DNA from: Tetradesmus obliquus | Taxonomy: Eukaryota; Chlorophyta; Chlorophyceae; Sphaeropleales; Scenedesmaceae | Assembly: GCA_030272155.1 (NCBI GenBank) | Contig: CP126201.1 | Location: 2,214,501 to 2,278,500, forward strand | Direction of reading: 5' to 3' | DNA: 64,000 nt | Part shown: positions 55,313-64,000 of the stretch, one piece after another | Position numbering within the stretch: position 1 is the stretch's first letter | How the letters are laid out: every line of letters starts with the position of its first letter | Position numbers and translations under genes: made by a program | The notes under the pieces: generated by a model | What the model saw: only the letters and a program-made list of their open reading frames with translations | Databases searched by the model: none | Told to the model about the DNA's origin: nothing

Positions 55313-55330
55313 TATTGTATTGTATTGTAT
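55313..55330. repeat. (TATTG)n simple repeat
   Basis: More than three tandem ATTGT units, next to AGGT/AGAA-rich imperfect repeats at 55215-55255. Confidence 0.8.
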
Positions 55331-55825
55331 CATGCTCAAAGTGCTGCACCTGATGAGGGCCTCAGATGGCCAGGTTGCAGATGTAAAAGAACAATTTCTA
55401 CGACTCCTTGACTCGTTGTGAGGGCAGCGTCAGGTATGTGTGCTGGGTTGGAGATCAGAGGTTGGAGATCAGAGGTGGCAAAGGCTGCGACCTGCACACT
55501 GGCAGTTTTGGGGTAAACACAAGCTGCAAGTTTGCAAGCTCTCAGGCCACGTACGTCACGCGTGCCCAAGTCTTATCGGCAGTTCGTGAGCGTTATTGGA
55601 AGCTTTTTGTCGATTTTGGTGGTTCTGATGGCCCAGGCAATGCCGTGAGCCCTGGTGGTCGTAGCATGGCTGACTTTATGCAGCAGAGACAGAGCAGGGT
55701 TCATACATCACTGCTTTCTGGTTCGGGATAATCTTGAGACGATTGCTTTGCTTCCTGGCGTATCTAGTGCCTCAGAGACTGAGTGCTCTGAGCTTGTGGA
55801 GGTCTCTGACACTTGGTATCTGTCA

Positions 55826-55964
<139 letters not shown>

Positions 55965-57187
55965 TTCTTTTGCAAGATTAGTTGGATTCTTGCTGAACCC
56001 CATGAGCCTTGTCTGGCTCCTTTGTGGGTGGGCCTGTGGCCCTACTTTGGTAACTGGTAACTGGTTATCAGTCAACAATCCAAGGTTGGCTTTTACACCC
56101 AGAGCTCATGGTACTGGAGGACGGACTGGGGGACGGACTCATCGCGGCGCCGGCAGTGGGCTTGTGACGTCTAGGCATGTCGCCCACTGCACTTGCACAA
56201 ATTGAGAGAGGTCTGTTACAGGGGTGGGCAAGCTATCGCCCTAGAGCGAGTCACTTGCCCCTCTTTCAGCTCACATATCATGGGAACCCGATAGCAAGCC
56301 ACAAGATGCAACCAAAGTAAAACTCCAGAGGCATCTTGCAGCCCCTACCTCCCCATAAACCAACAAGTACATGCAGTGCAGCATGTGCGAAGTGCAGCAC
56401 GAAAGCAGCAGGGTGCTCAAAGCACAGGGCACAAAACGCACAAGGGAAGGCAGGCATGGTCCAAACAGCAAGCGGGATGCACAATGGTGCTGCTTACCAT
56501 AGGTGTTTGGCATGATTGCACCAAGGCACTGCTGTACACACCAGACTGCAGCAAGCAGGAGCACGCGGGACCGACAGGAGACACTGCATGTGGCATGCAA
56601 ACTAAGGTGCTACTGCTTCTGCAATCCTCATGGCTGGCAAGCATAGCAGCACGCAATGCGACACACAGAGCTGAAAAACCAAGCACAGTGACACACGACA
56701 TGCAACATGGCCTTGCCAGAAAGTGGAAAACGGACAACTACTGACAGCACATCATGTAAAAGCAGGAAGGTCAACCAGAGCGGGGCGCCAGTACAATGCG
56801 CAGCTGTGCTGGATCAGAACGCAAAAACGGGTGATCTCCAGGCACCGCAACACGCCAATGAGCCGGCGCAGCCTCCATTGCCACAAAATCAGCAAGCAGT
56901 TCCCAAACCGCAAAACCGCCTGCTGCTTCGCCTCCTGTAACACCTGCGCTATTAGTTGCTGTCGCTGTTGTTGTTGTTGCAGCCGCTGCTGCTGCCTACG
57001 CTGCTCAACCAGCTGGTTATGCTGTTGCTGCGCAGCAGTGAGAGCTGCAGGCTGAAACACATCTGTAATAGGTACCTGCCATTGCGGCGGCGGCGCAGAC
57101 GGCCGCGGCGCAGCAGGCGCGGACGGCGGAATGTGCAGCGTGTTAGCCTGCCGTCTGCCAACATCCACGGCATTCAGAGCAGCTAAG

Positions 57188-57210
57188 CATTACATTACAT
57201 TACATTACAT
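57188..57210 (-). repeat. (TGTAA)n array
   Basis: Four tandem units reading TGTAA on the minus strand, immediately downstream (in minus sense) of two unassigned open frames. It could be a run of poly(A) signals or the terminal repeats of a LINE-like element. Confidence 0.85.
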
Positions 57211-57240
57211 GCTCCACTCAACGAGGAGTGGGAACCCCAG

Positions 57241-57680
57241 TCAGGAGCCAACGAGAGGCTCATAGGGGGAGGAAACATCGAAGAACAACTCATCATCATC
57301 CCAACCGTCAGAAGAGATCGCAGAAAGAAACTCATCAGCATCATCAATAACTTGAGCAATAGCCTGACAGGACAGAAGGACCTCAGGATCAGTCTAAGCA
57401 AATAACCCCCCAAACACCCTGGTGGAGCCGCTTAGGGCCAGGAGGCCGCTGCATCAACCAGACATGCCGCATAGCAAGCGGCGCTACATGTCCAATTTGC
57501 GGGTTGCGATGGATGAACGTGTAGGTGCGGCGCGTAGGGTGCAAGCACCGGTACGCATCAGCAGCACCTGGTGCCGCTGCTTGCCAAGCCCGCGTGGATG
57601 GGGCGTCGGGCGTGGTGGGCTGGCCGGCAAGGCAGCGTCTGTCGGCCGCAGGATCATCAACTCTTGCACTGCAGGAATTT
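57241..57680 (-). other. Unassigned open frames
   Basis: Minus-strand frames: about 57680 to 57389, containing RCLHPTRRTYTFIHRNPQ and MRHVWLMQRPPGPKRLHQGV, and 57396 to 57241, a strikingly acidic stretch with IDDADEFLSAI and DGWDDDELFFDV. Composition looks like genuine protein rather than a shadow of a CAG tract, but I recognise no family. Proximity to the (TGTAA)n array hints at a mobile-element origin. Confidence 0.3.
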
Positions 57681-57860
57681 GCAGCTCAGGAGAGTCCAAC
57701 AAATGGGAAGTAATGTTGCTGCTGTTGGTGCTACTGTTGGCAGCACGGCGACGGGCGGTGTGATTGACAAGCGCAAGCACCGTGCTTTCGACGCAGCGAC
57801 TGCGTCGACACACGCAAGGACAGCCGCAACAATCGCAAAGCCAGCAGATACCAGCCAAGC

Positions 57861-57957
57861 CAGGTGCCAGCCTATACGCCAGCTGTTGCCTCTGCACAGG
57901 AACCCTATGCCAGGTGTCAGCCTATACGATACAGCTGCCTCTGCACTAGGAACGCAG
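57861..57957. repeat. Two-copy tandem repeat, 50-base unit
   Basis: 57861-57910 and 57911-57957 share CAGGTG(C/T)CAGCCTATACG and CAGCTG(T/C)(T)GCCTCTGCAC. It adjoins the tRNA gene. Confidence 0.85.
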
Positions 57958-57974
57958 TGTCACATTACAAAAAT

Positions 57975-58048
57975 TGCTCTCGTCCAGGTTCGAACTGGAG
58001 ACCTTTCGCGTGTGAGGCGAACGTGATAACCAACTACACCACGAGAGC
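57975..58048 (-). tRNA. trnV-CAC: tRNA-Val (CAC)
   Basis: On the minus strand the acceptor stem GCTCTCG pairs perfectly with CGAGAGC before discriminator A. The D arm is TGGTGTAGTTGGTTATCACG. The anticodon arm has loop CTCACAC with anticodon CAC, and the T arm contains GTTCGAACC. A TTTTT Pol III terminator follows directly. There is no intron. Confidence 0.96.
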
Positions 58049-58100
58049 TGATGATAGGATGTCACACAACCATTTTTCAACTTCATGATCGGCGACATAA

Positions 58101-58118
58101 TTAGGGTTTAGGGTTTAG
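58101..58118. repeat. Plant-type telomere-like repeat (TTTAGGG)2.5
   Basis: TTAGGGTTTAGGGTTTAG, two and a half units of the plant and algal telomere repeat, about 50 bases upstream of the tRNA-Val gene on its own strand. It may be an interstitial telomeric remnant or a telo-box promoter element. Confidence 0.85.
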
Positions 58119-58293
58119 TGCGCGCATTTTCGAAACCTGGTGTCAACAGTACCTGAACCCGCTTTTTGCAGTGGCACCCGCGCTGCTGTAACAGACCTCT
58201 CTCGCGCTGCTTGCAGGCTTTGCTGGATAGGCGCAACGCTGCTGATGGAGCAACTCCAGCGCAAGACACGGGCACACATACAGCTGCTTCCCT

Positions 58294-58327
58294 ATGCTAT
58301 GGCTTGATGGGTAACATGATGATGATG
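58294..58327 (+). mobile_element. Very short copy of the (ATG)n-tailed SINE-like element
   Basis: A 34-base insert, ATGCTATGGCTTGATGGG followed by TAACATGATGATGATG, is flanked by exact 13-base direct repeats CAGCTGCTTCCCT at 58281-58293 and 58328-58340. It matches the last 32 or so bases of the element at 34793-34878. Confidence 0.75.
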
Positions 58328-58522
58328 CAGCTGCTTCCCTCCGTATCAAGTGCACCAGGACACCAGCAGTGGCTGCCCTTTATATCTGTACGAGCTGCTG
58401 TCAACACCAAGCATGGCACGCTGCAGATACATGCTGCACACAGCTACGGCTTGCCCTGCAAGGGCTGTGCAACAGCAACAACACCTCATCCATCACCCCA
58501 CCATACAAAACAACATGTAAAG

Positions 58523-58823
58523 TTACACATCCAGGTCCCGTATGTCGCCCAGCCGCGACGTCAGCACTGCCTTCTTGTGCTGCTGTCTCCGCCGCACCCG
58601 CCGCCACCCGAGCAGTGCAGCTGCCCCGCACGCCACCCATAGCAGCAACCCCCCAGCGCCAAACAGCAGCAGCACCACTGCCTCCCATACAGAGGCCGTT
58701 ATTTTCCACCATGCTGTGTCGTACATGCTGCCTGCACCACCCAGCAGGTGTGGGTACAGCTCTAGGAAGACAACTGCCAGCCAGCCTGCAGCTTCTAACA
58801 GAGCCACTTTGATCACAAACCTG

Positions 58824-58881
<58 letters not shown>

Positions 58882-61254
58882 GAAGATGAGTATCAGGTTG
58901 CATCGTCAAGCTGTAACTGATGCTCTGCAGCACACAACGGCCCATTTTCAAACGCGACCAGCAGACAGTACATGCACAGCACGATTGACACGTGGCGCTG
59001 TATTGCTGATGTGTGTGCATATGCAGCAGTGCGGCTGAAACGGCTTGGTGAATCACCACATATGTCTGTCCTGATGGATCCGCTGGCTGTGTTGTGTACA
59101 CCGTCTGGCGGCAACTTGTGCGGCAGGTGACACAATGTCATAACATGTCATATAACGGTCTCACAGCACGCCGCACCTAAAGATGACAATGGCCGCTACT
59201 GCAGCCACCAGCAGGCCAGTGAACAGTCTGTCATTGTAATCCTTGCCAAATTGCGACCTGGCCTGACTCCATGCCAGCTGCAGCCGCTCCGCGCTGCTGC
59301 TGCGCGCAGGCCCCACGCACTTGGCCTGCAGCAAGACACCAGCAGCAGCATCGCCCTGCATATCAACACCCTTGGCTGCTGCTGCTGCTGATCATCCAAA
59401 CCCCATCGCAAGCAGCTGCAGCTGCTGATTGTACATTAGGAAGGGATGTTACTGGTCAATGCCTTTGCAGCACTTTCCCCTGGCCCCCCAAGAAGTTCTG
59501 CACAGCTCAGGAAGCCACCCGCAGCACTGCCACGTTACAATAGATGTTATTAACATTACTGACAACACACCTCAAACGTGGCTAGGCACGCCTTGTAGCG
59601 CCCCTCAAACTGCCGCATGGAAGGGATCTGCAGGCCCCGCGCCATGCTAGCCAGCAGCTTTGAACAGGCCATCTCATGCGCCTGGCACACCACATTGCTT
59701 TCTGCTACATTGGCTGTGCGCTTCGCCTTGGCTTCTTTTGTGATGGCTGCTTCGAGCTGCGCTGTGAGGGCCTCTGCCTGGCGGCGGCCGAGCAGCTGCT
59801 CTTTGAAGACACCCAGCGCCTCGTCCCGCGCTCGGTTTTCGGCCTGCACAACAAATCAAACAAGTTTAGATCTCAGGTGCCGCAAGACGATGAGCAGCTG
59901 CTCCTTGGTTACTGCAAGCGCCTCATCCCGCACTCAAGTCTCAGCCTGTGCTATGCAAACAGGTTCAAAATCAAAGCTCTAAAAAGGTGTGCGGGAAAAT
60001 GGACATCAAACAGCACCAATGAATGTTGGGCAGTGAGGGCATCTGCTTGGCGGCGGCCGAGTAGCTGCTCCTTGAAGACAGCCAGCGCCTCCTCGCGCGC
60101 TCTGTTCTCAGCCTGCAGAATTCAAACAGGTTCAACCGCAAATGTGAGGCAAGGTTAGCGGCAAGATGATGAGCAGCTGTTCCTTGAATACTGCAAGTGC
60201 CCCATCCCGTGCTCGGTTCTCAGCCTGCACAGCGGTTCAAACACGTATTTCAAAGTCAACGTTGATAGTTTCAAAGTTCAAGCGCAGGTTTGCAGCAATT
60301 TGATGACCGAACAGCAGCATCGAATGCTGCTGAAGGAGCTGAAAGTTTGCAAGGATCAGCGCTTTTGCTAGTAGCAGCGGCTGCTGACTGAACCGGTGCA
60401 TGTTGTGTTGCTTGACATTGCAGCCGTTTCCTTGTGTAACTTCAACCCACCCACCCACCTGATCCAGCACAGACTCGTCCACAGGCAGCTGCACTGCTTG
60501 ATCCAGCGCCTCTGTAAACTACTCTGTAACTGTGTGTGTGTTACACAACTTTGTGCAAGTAAACACCGAACCAGCCCACCCACCTGATCCAATACAGACG
60601 CGTCCACAGGCAGCTGCACTGCCTGATCCAGCGCCTCTGTGAATGCAGCCAGAGCCTTGGACACCGCCTCTCGATTGAAGCTCGCTATCAGGCCAGCACC
60701 TGTTGGTATCTCCTTGGCATTCAGTGCTGCAATGAGGCTCTGCAGCAGGGCAGCCAGCCGCTTGCCTGCAAGGGTGAAAACATGTACGGTGAGCAGCACA
60801 GCAGATGAAGCTGTTGTTGATGCCGTGTTTTGGCACGTTGTGGCACCTGTGATGTGCCTGTTGTGGGCGTGCTACGCCTGGGTTTACCCGATGTGCGTAC
60901 ATGGCAAGGGATGTCCCTTGCAGCATCAAATCGAGGAGCAACAGTTCAGGAACACAACAACGCTGCAGCTGAGCAGGCAGACTTCTCAACCATCTTGAAA
61001 CTATGTAATGGTCGGCAGTGCCACTAGCAGCATTCCCAGAAAAAAATGCAGCAAGCAAAAGCAGCGACAACAGCCTCACCTGTGAGTGCCTCGCCGCCCA
61101 CCACCTTCTGTGCAGCCTGCTGCAGCACCAGCCGCTTCAGCGCATCCCTTTGAGACACGTAACTGGGCTCCAGCTGCGAGTCATTCAGCTCACACAGCTT
61201 GGTGCGGTCCAGGTGCGGCTGCGGCAGGCTGCAGCAGCAACAGCAGCAACAGCA

Positions 61255-61286
<32 letters not shown>

Positions 61287-64000
61287 GGCAGCAGCAGCAG
61301 CAGCGGCAGCAGCAGCAGCAGCAGACTAGTGAGGTCGACCAGCTTGGTGCGGTCCAGGTGCGGCTGCGGCAGGCTACAGCAGCAGCGGCAGCAGCAGCGG
61401 CGGCAGCAGCGGCGGCAGCAGCCAGAACAGTAGCAGTAGACATGCATGGGTGCCCATTGCTGTGCGAAACAGTCGATGGCAGGAAGGATTGACAGCATGC
61501 AGTGTGCTTCAATCGGTAGCGTGAAGAGCAGAGGCTTAGCAGTGCACCTACTGTATTTACACACACCGACACAACACTCCGGCACACAGACCTAGACGCC
61601 TTGACACAACAAAAACAATGCACCCCAGCCCACCTGAATCCCGTGCTGTTGCGTGCAATGCTTGCCAGGGATGCCCGTATGTTGTTGGTCTCTGTGATCG
61701 CTTTGTCCTGCTGTGGGTTGGGCACTGGCGCCAGTGCATCTTTCACCAGCTGCTGCACTGACTTGCCTTGCAGGAAATCCCGCTGGATCACCCACAGCAT
61801 GCTGCCTGGCTCTACTGGTACTGCTACGCTGCTCTGCACGCATGAAGAGCGTCAGCAACACAGAAGCGTGGTTAGTTAGCCTGGATGGTTTGAAGATGAG
61901 GTGTGCAGCGAGAGCAGAGCGCTGGATGACCCACAGCATGCTGCCAGGCTCTACAGGCACTGCTACGCTGCTCTGCACATGTATTTAGTGTTAGCAGTAA
62001 CAAGGATATGGTTAGAGGTGAGCCTGGATGGTTTGCAGGTGTGGTGTGCAGTGAACCAGTGACCCACAGCATGCTGCCTGGCTTGACAGGCACTGCCGTG
62101 CTGCACTGCACTGTGAAGTGTGATGAGCGTTAGCAAGCAAAAGGGGGCAATGAGTCAAGACATGAAGAAGGCAAGGGGATGAATAGATTGATTAGAAGGC
62201 TCGCCCCCAAAACAAGTGTGGCATGCTGAGGAAAAAGCCGAACCTGCTGACGGACCTGCACGAGCCGAGGATGGGACACACAAGGATGTTTGGGTGCAGC
62301 TCCTGCACACACACACATAGATACTGCACCTGCAGCTTACATCAGCTTTGTGGCCGCACCTTGTTGGTCTGGTCGTAAAACCCTGCTGCCAGCTCAACCA
62401 CAAACGAAAGCTTAGACACGTCGCTGCCCCTGCAGGCAGCCAGACACGGAATGCCTCAGCGCCAGAGCCGCTGCCGACTGAAACAAACAGCCAGGCATGC
62501 GTTGCTATGGCTTCATTGATTGGTAACATGATGACGTGAGTCAGCCAGGCAGGGGGCGCCAGGCAGGGGATGCCTCAGTGCCAGGGTCGCCGCCGAGTTA
62601 ACTCAAACGGCCGCGGCTGTCTATAGCAAGCAGCTGGGTCCACATGCCACCAGCCAAGTGTTGATAGATTGGGTGTGCAAGCGCGGATGTCATTCCTGCA
62701 CCCTTTGCCTGTCCTGTGTCGACGGTTAGAACCGCTGATCTCACAATGCCACCTGCGCCCCTTCGCGCTGCTGCACATGCATACGGCGGCTGCCCCTGCT
62801 GATCCAAGTAAAGTCACAACCGCTCGCAACTGCTGACTGTGCTGCCGCATCGTCGTCGCTGCTGCTGCTGCTGCTGCTGCTGCTCACCTGATTGTTTCTG
62901 GTAGGTTGTAGATCAGCAGTGAGCTCATCACTGTGGCCACTGCAAACACGCGGTCATCGTAGCTGTTGCTGCGCCCGGTGCTCTCAAAGCCTTCCGTGTC
63001 AATGTACAGCAGCTGCGGCACAATTCAAGGGTTTTGCAAGGGTTTTGTGGCAAAACAGGGTGCAAGCAGTGCGTCAGCAGGCGGGGTTGGTCATAGCCGG
63101 TGCTCTAGAAGCCCTCTGTGTTGATGTATAGCAGCTGCAGCGCAGATTGAGGGTTCAAGGTTTATCGGGTGCAGCGGAGTGCAGGTGCAAGCAATGTGTT
63201 AGCAGGCGCACGAGTGCACTCAAAGCCCACCGTGTTAATGTACAGCAGCTGCGGCGCATGTTGTGGGGTTTTGCAACGCAACAAGGGCGCGCAGTGCGTC
63301 AGCAGGCACGATAGTCAGACGTTGTGTGAAAGGGGTGCTCAAAGCAGGTGCACTCAAAGCCCTCCGTGCGAATGTGCAGCAGCTGCGGTAGTCCAGGGGA
63401 TGCATTTTTGAGGCCAGCTTGGTTTGATACCAGCAGTGCAGTGAGTCAGCAGGCACAGGACTTGTTATGGGTGAAAGCTTGCAGGACACATGTGCAAGAC
63501 AGCAGGCTTACCGCGCCTGCTGGCTGTTGCATTTTGAGGGAAGCAAGAGAGCACAACACTTCGAAACCACCACGGCTGCATAGCACAAGTCACCCTTTGA
63601 GCTGCAGGTTTGCAGGCAGGGCAGCATGGCAGATGCTGCATGCAGCATAGTCACTCACTGTTTTGCTGCCGTCCTCAGCAGACTGCGGCTGGCCCCAAAC
63701 CCAGATGCCCTTTGTTTCTGTCTCGCGGGTGTGACCCACACCAAACCCCACATCTGCAGCAGCAGCAGCAGGCAGAGTATGCTGTCAGCTGACATTACAT
63801 TGGCTGGAGAGCGGTTACAGCGCTGCACAGTGCGATGATAGCAGCTGCACAAGCCATGACATGAACAAAGCTGAACTAGCAAGTTTGCTGCTGGCCGTTT
63901 ATGAGCGGGCTTCATTTGCTTCACTTGCTCATGGAACAGACGGCAAACACTGCAACACAATTGCCCAGCTGCATTTTTGGTCTGATACATCACGATTTGC
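58523..64000 (-). CDS. Guanylate-binding-protein-like large GTPase with C-terminal membrane segments (5' end outside window)
   Basis: Visible exons, 5' to 3': 63753-63659, 63012-62888, 62429-62360, 61833-61634, 61228-61080, 60765-60584, 59843-59571, 59325-59177, 58820-58523; phases agree, giving about 513 codons. Motifs in order: GHTRETETKGIWVWG (switch I, conserved Thr), LLYIDTEGFESTGRSNSYDD (G3), FAVATVMSSLLIYNLPETI, then MLWVIQRDFL with the RD of GBP-type G4. A helical domain follows (ALKRLVLQQAAQKV, AENRARDEALGVFKEQLLG). The C-terminus has two or three hydrophobic segments (LLVAAVAAIVIF, VVLLLFGAGGLLLWVACGA) and a basic tail. The P-loop lies beyond the right edge. GB1/RHD3 GTPases bind GMP/GTP and remodel or tether membranes. 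The TAA stop is embedded in a TGTAA. Confidence 0.88.
58829..58879. repeat. (CAG)n next to GBP last-exon acceptor
   Basis: About 17 units; on the minus strand a (CTG)n tract ends a few bases before the acceptor at 58820. Confidence 0.95.
59886..60230 (-). repeat. Three copies of GBP exon 7 start (QAENRARDEAL)
   Basis: The beginning of exon 59843-59571 recurs in the upstream intron at about 60170-60230 (QAENRARDGALAVFKEQLL), 60045-60113 (QAENRAREEALAVFKEQLLG) and 59886-59945 (diverged). Exon numbers here count visible exons only. Confidence 0.9.
60457..60515 (-). repeat. Copy of GBP exon 6 3' end
   Basis: EALDQAVQLPVDESVLDQ before GTGGGTGG duplicates the end of exon 60765-60584 with its donor, about 127 bases downstream. 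Confidence 0.9.
61229..61378 (-). repeat. CAG/CAA tract plus copy of GBP exon 5 start
   Basis: A mixed CAG/CAA/CGG tract (61229-61325) directly precedes the exon 61228-61080 acceptor on the minus strand. Beyond it, 61326-61378 copies the exon start (LPQPHLDRTKL) and is followed by another such tract to about 61425. Confidence 0.85.
61919..62108 (-). repeat. Two copies of GBP exon 4 start (PGSMLWV)
   Basis: 61919-61975 and 62053-62108 repeat the acceptor and SSVAVPVEPGSMLWVIQR of exon 61833-61634, in the preceding intron. Confidence 0.9.
62498..62541 (+). mobile_element. Third copy of the (ATG)n-tailed SINE-like element
   Basis: It contains GCTATGGCTTCATTGATTGG then TAACATGATGACG, similar to the other two copies, flanked by 10-base direct repeats CAGCCAGGCA at 62488-62497 and 62542-62551. 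It lies inside a GBP intron. Confidence 0.6.
63098..63384 (-). repeat. Three copies of GBP exon 2 start (G3 motif DTEGF)
   Basis: About 63098-63137 (LLYINTEGF), 63217-63252 (LLYINTVGFE) and 63340-63384 (LLHIRTEGFE) repeat the acceptor and start of exon 63012-62888 (LLYIDTEGFES). The G3 Asp is changed in the copies. Confidence 0.85.

Noticed and set aside
55390-55731. Plus-strand open frame after the FkbM gene
   Set aside because: No ATG-started, motif-bearing protein is visible; it is kept only as part of the gene-poor region.

Overview
The window looks like nuclear DNA of a chlorophyte green alga, probably Chlorophyceae. The genes are rich in GT-AG introns, UGUAA poly(A) signals follow several stop codons, coding and non-coding DNA is full of CAG/CTG microsatellites, and two genes encode proteins I assign to the plastid (a double-Era GTPase EngA/Der and the lipid-transport ATPase TGD3). 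There is no rRNA, CRISPR array or bacterial operon.

Layout, left to right. 414-6750 (+): secreted GH74 xyloglucanase-like beta-propeller in ten exons, followed by a long 3' UTR. 10092-14989 (-): secreted beta-helix, Cys-rich, multi-pass membrane protein whose 3' UTR meets that of GH74 near 8.6 kb. 17341-24005 (-): protein phosphatase 5 (TPR plus PPP catalytic domain), rebuilt in eleven phase-consistent exons (483 aa). 24501-26297 (-): low-complexity protein of unknown function. 27172-29301 (-): single-exon leucine-rich-repeat protein. 30069-37705 (+): EngA/Der in eleven phase-consistent exons (655 aa), with a complete intronless TGD3 gene (33095-34135, +) inside intron 6. 38033-45722 (+): IQ-motif protein with a very large Gln/Ala/Ser-rich tail (2054 aa). 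46408-50196 (+): MYND-finger protein. 50937-54992 (+): FkbM-type methyltransferase with an N-terminal signal sequence. 54993-58522: gene-poor stretch with a 116-base C homopolymer, short tandem repeats, unassigned open frames, a tRNA-Val(CAC) and a telomere-like repeat. 58523 to the right edge (-): guanylate-binding-protein (GB1/RHD3) GTPase with C-terminal membrane segments, lacking its 5' end.

The main discovery is a pattern in intron content. In GH74, PP5, EngA, the IQ protein and GBP, introns hold one to four diverged, same-orientation tandem copies of the adjacent exon-intron junction (the exon end together with its splice site). Copies lie on the donor side, the acceptor side or both, and often carry catalytic motifs. 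Most are frameshifted, lack a partner splice site or contain a stop, so introns here seem to grow by repeated local duplication of splice junctions. CTG/CAG tracts often sit directly against splice sites as well.

A second discovery is a short SINE-like family: three copies share a common 3' end with an (ATG)n tail, cut to different lengths at the 5' side, each flanked by 10-13 bp direct target duplications. A third is the nesting of one predicted plastid gene inside an intron of another.
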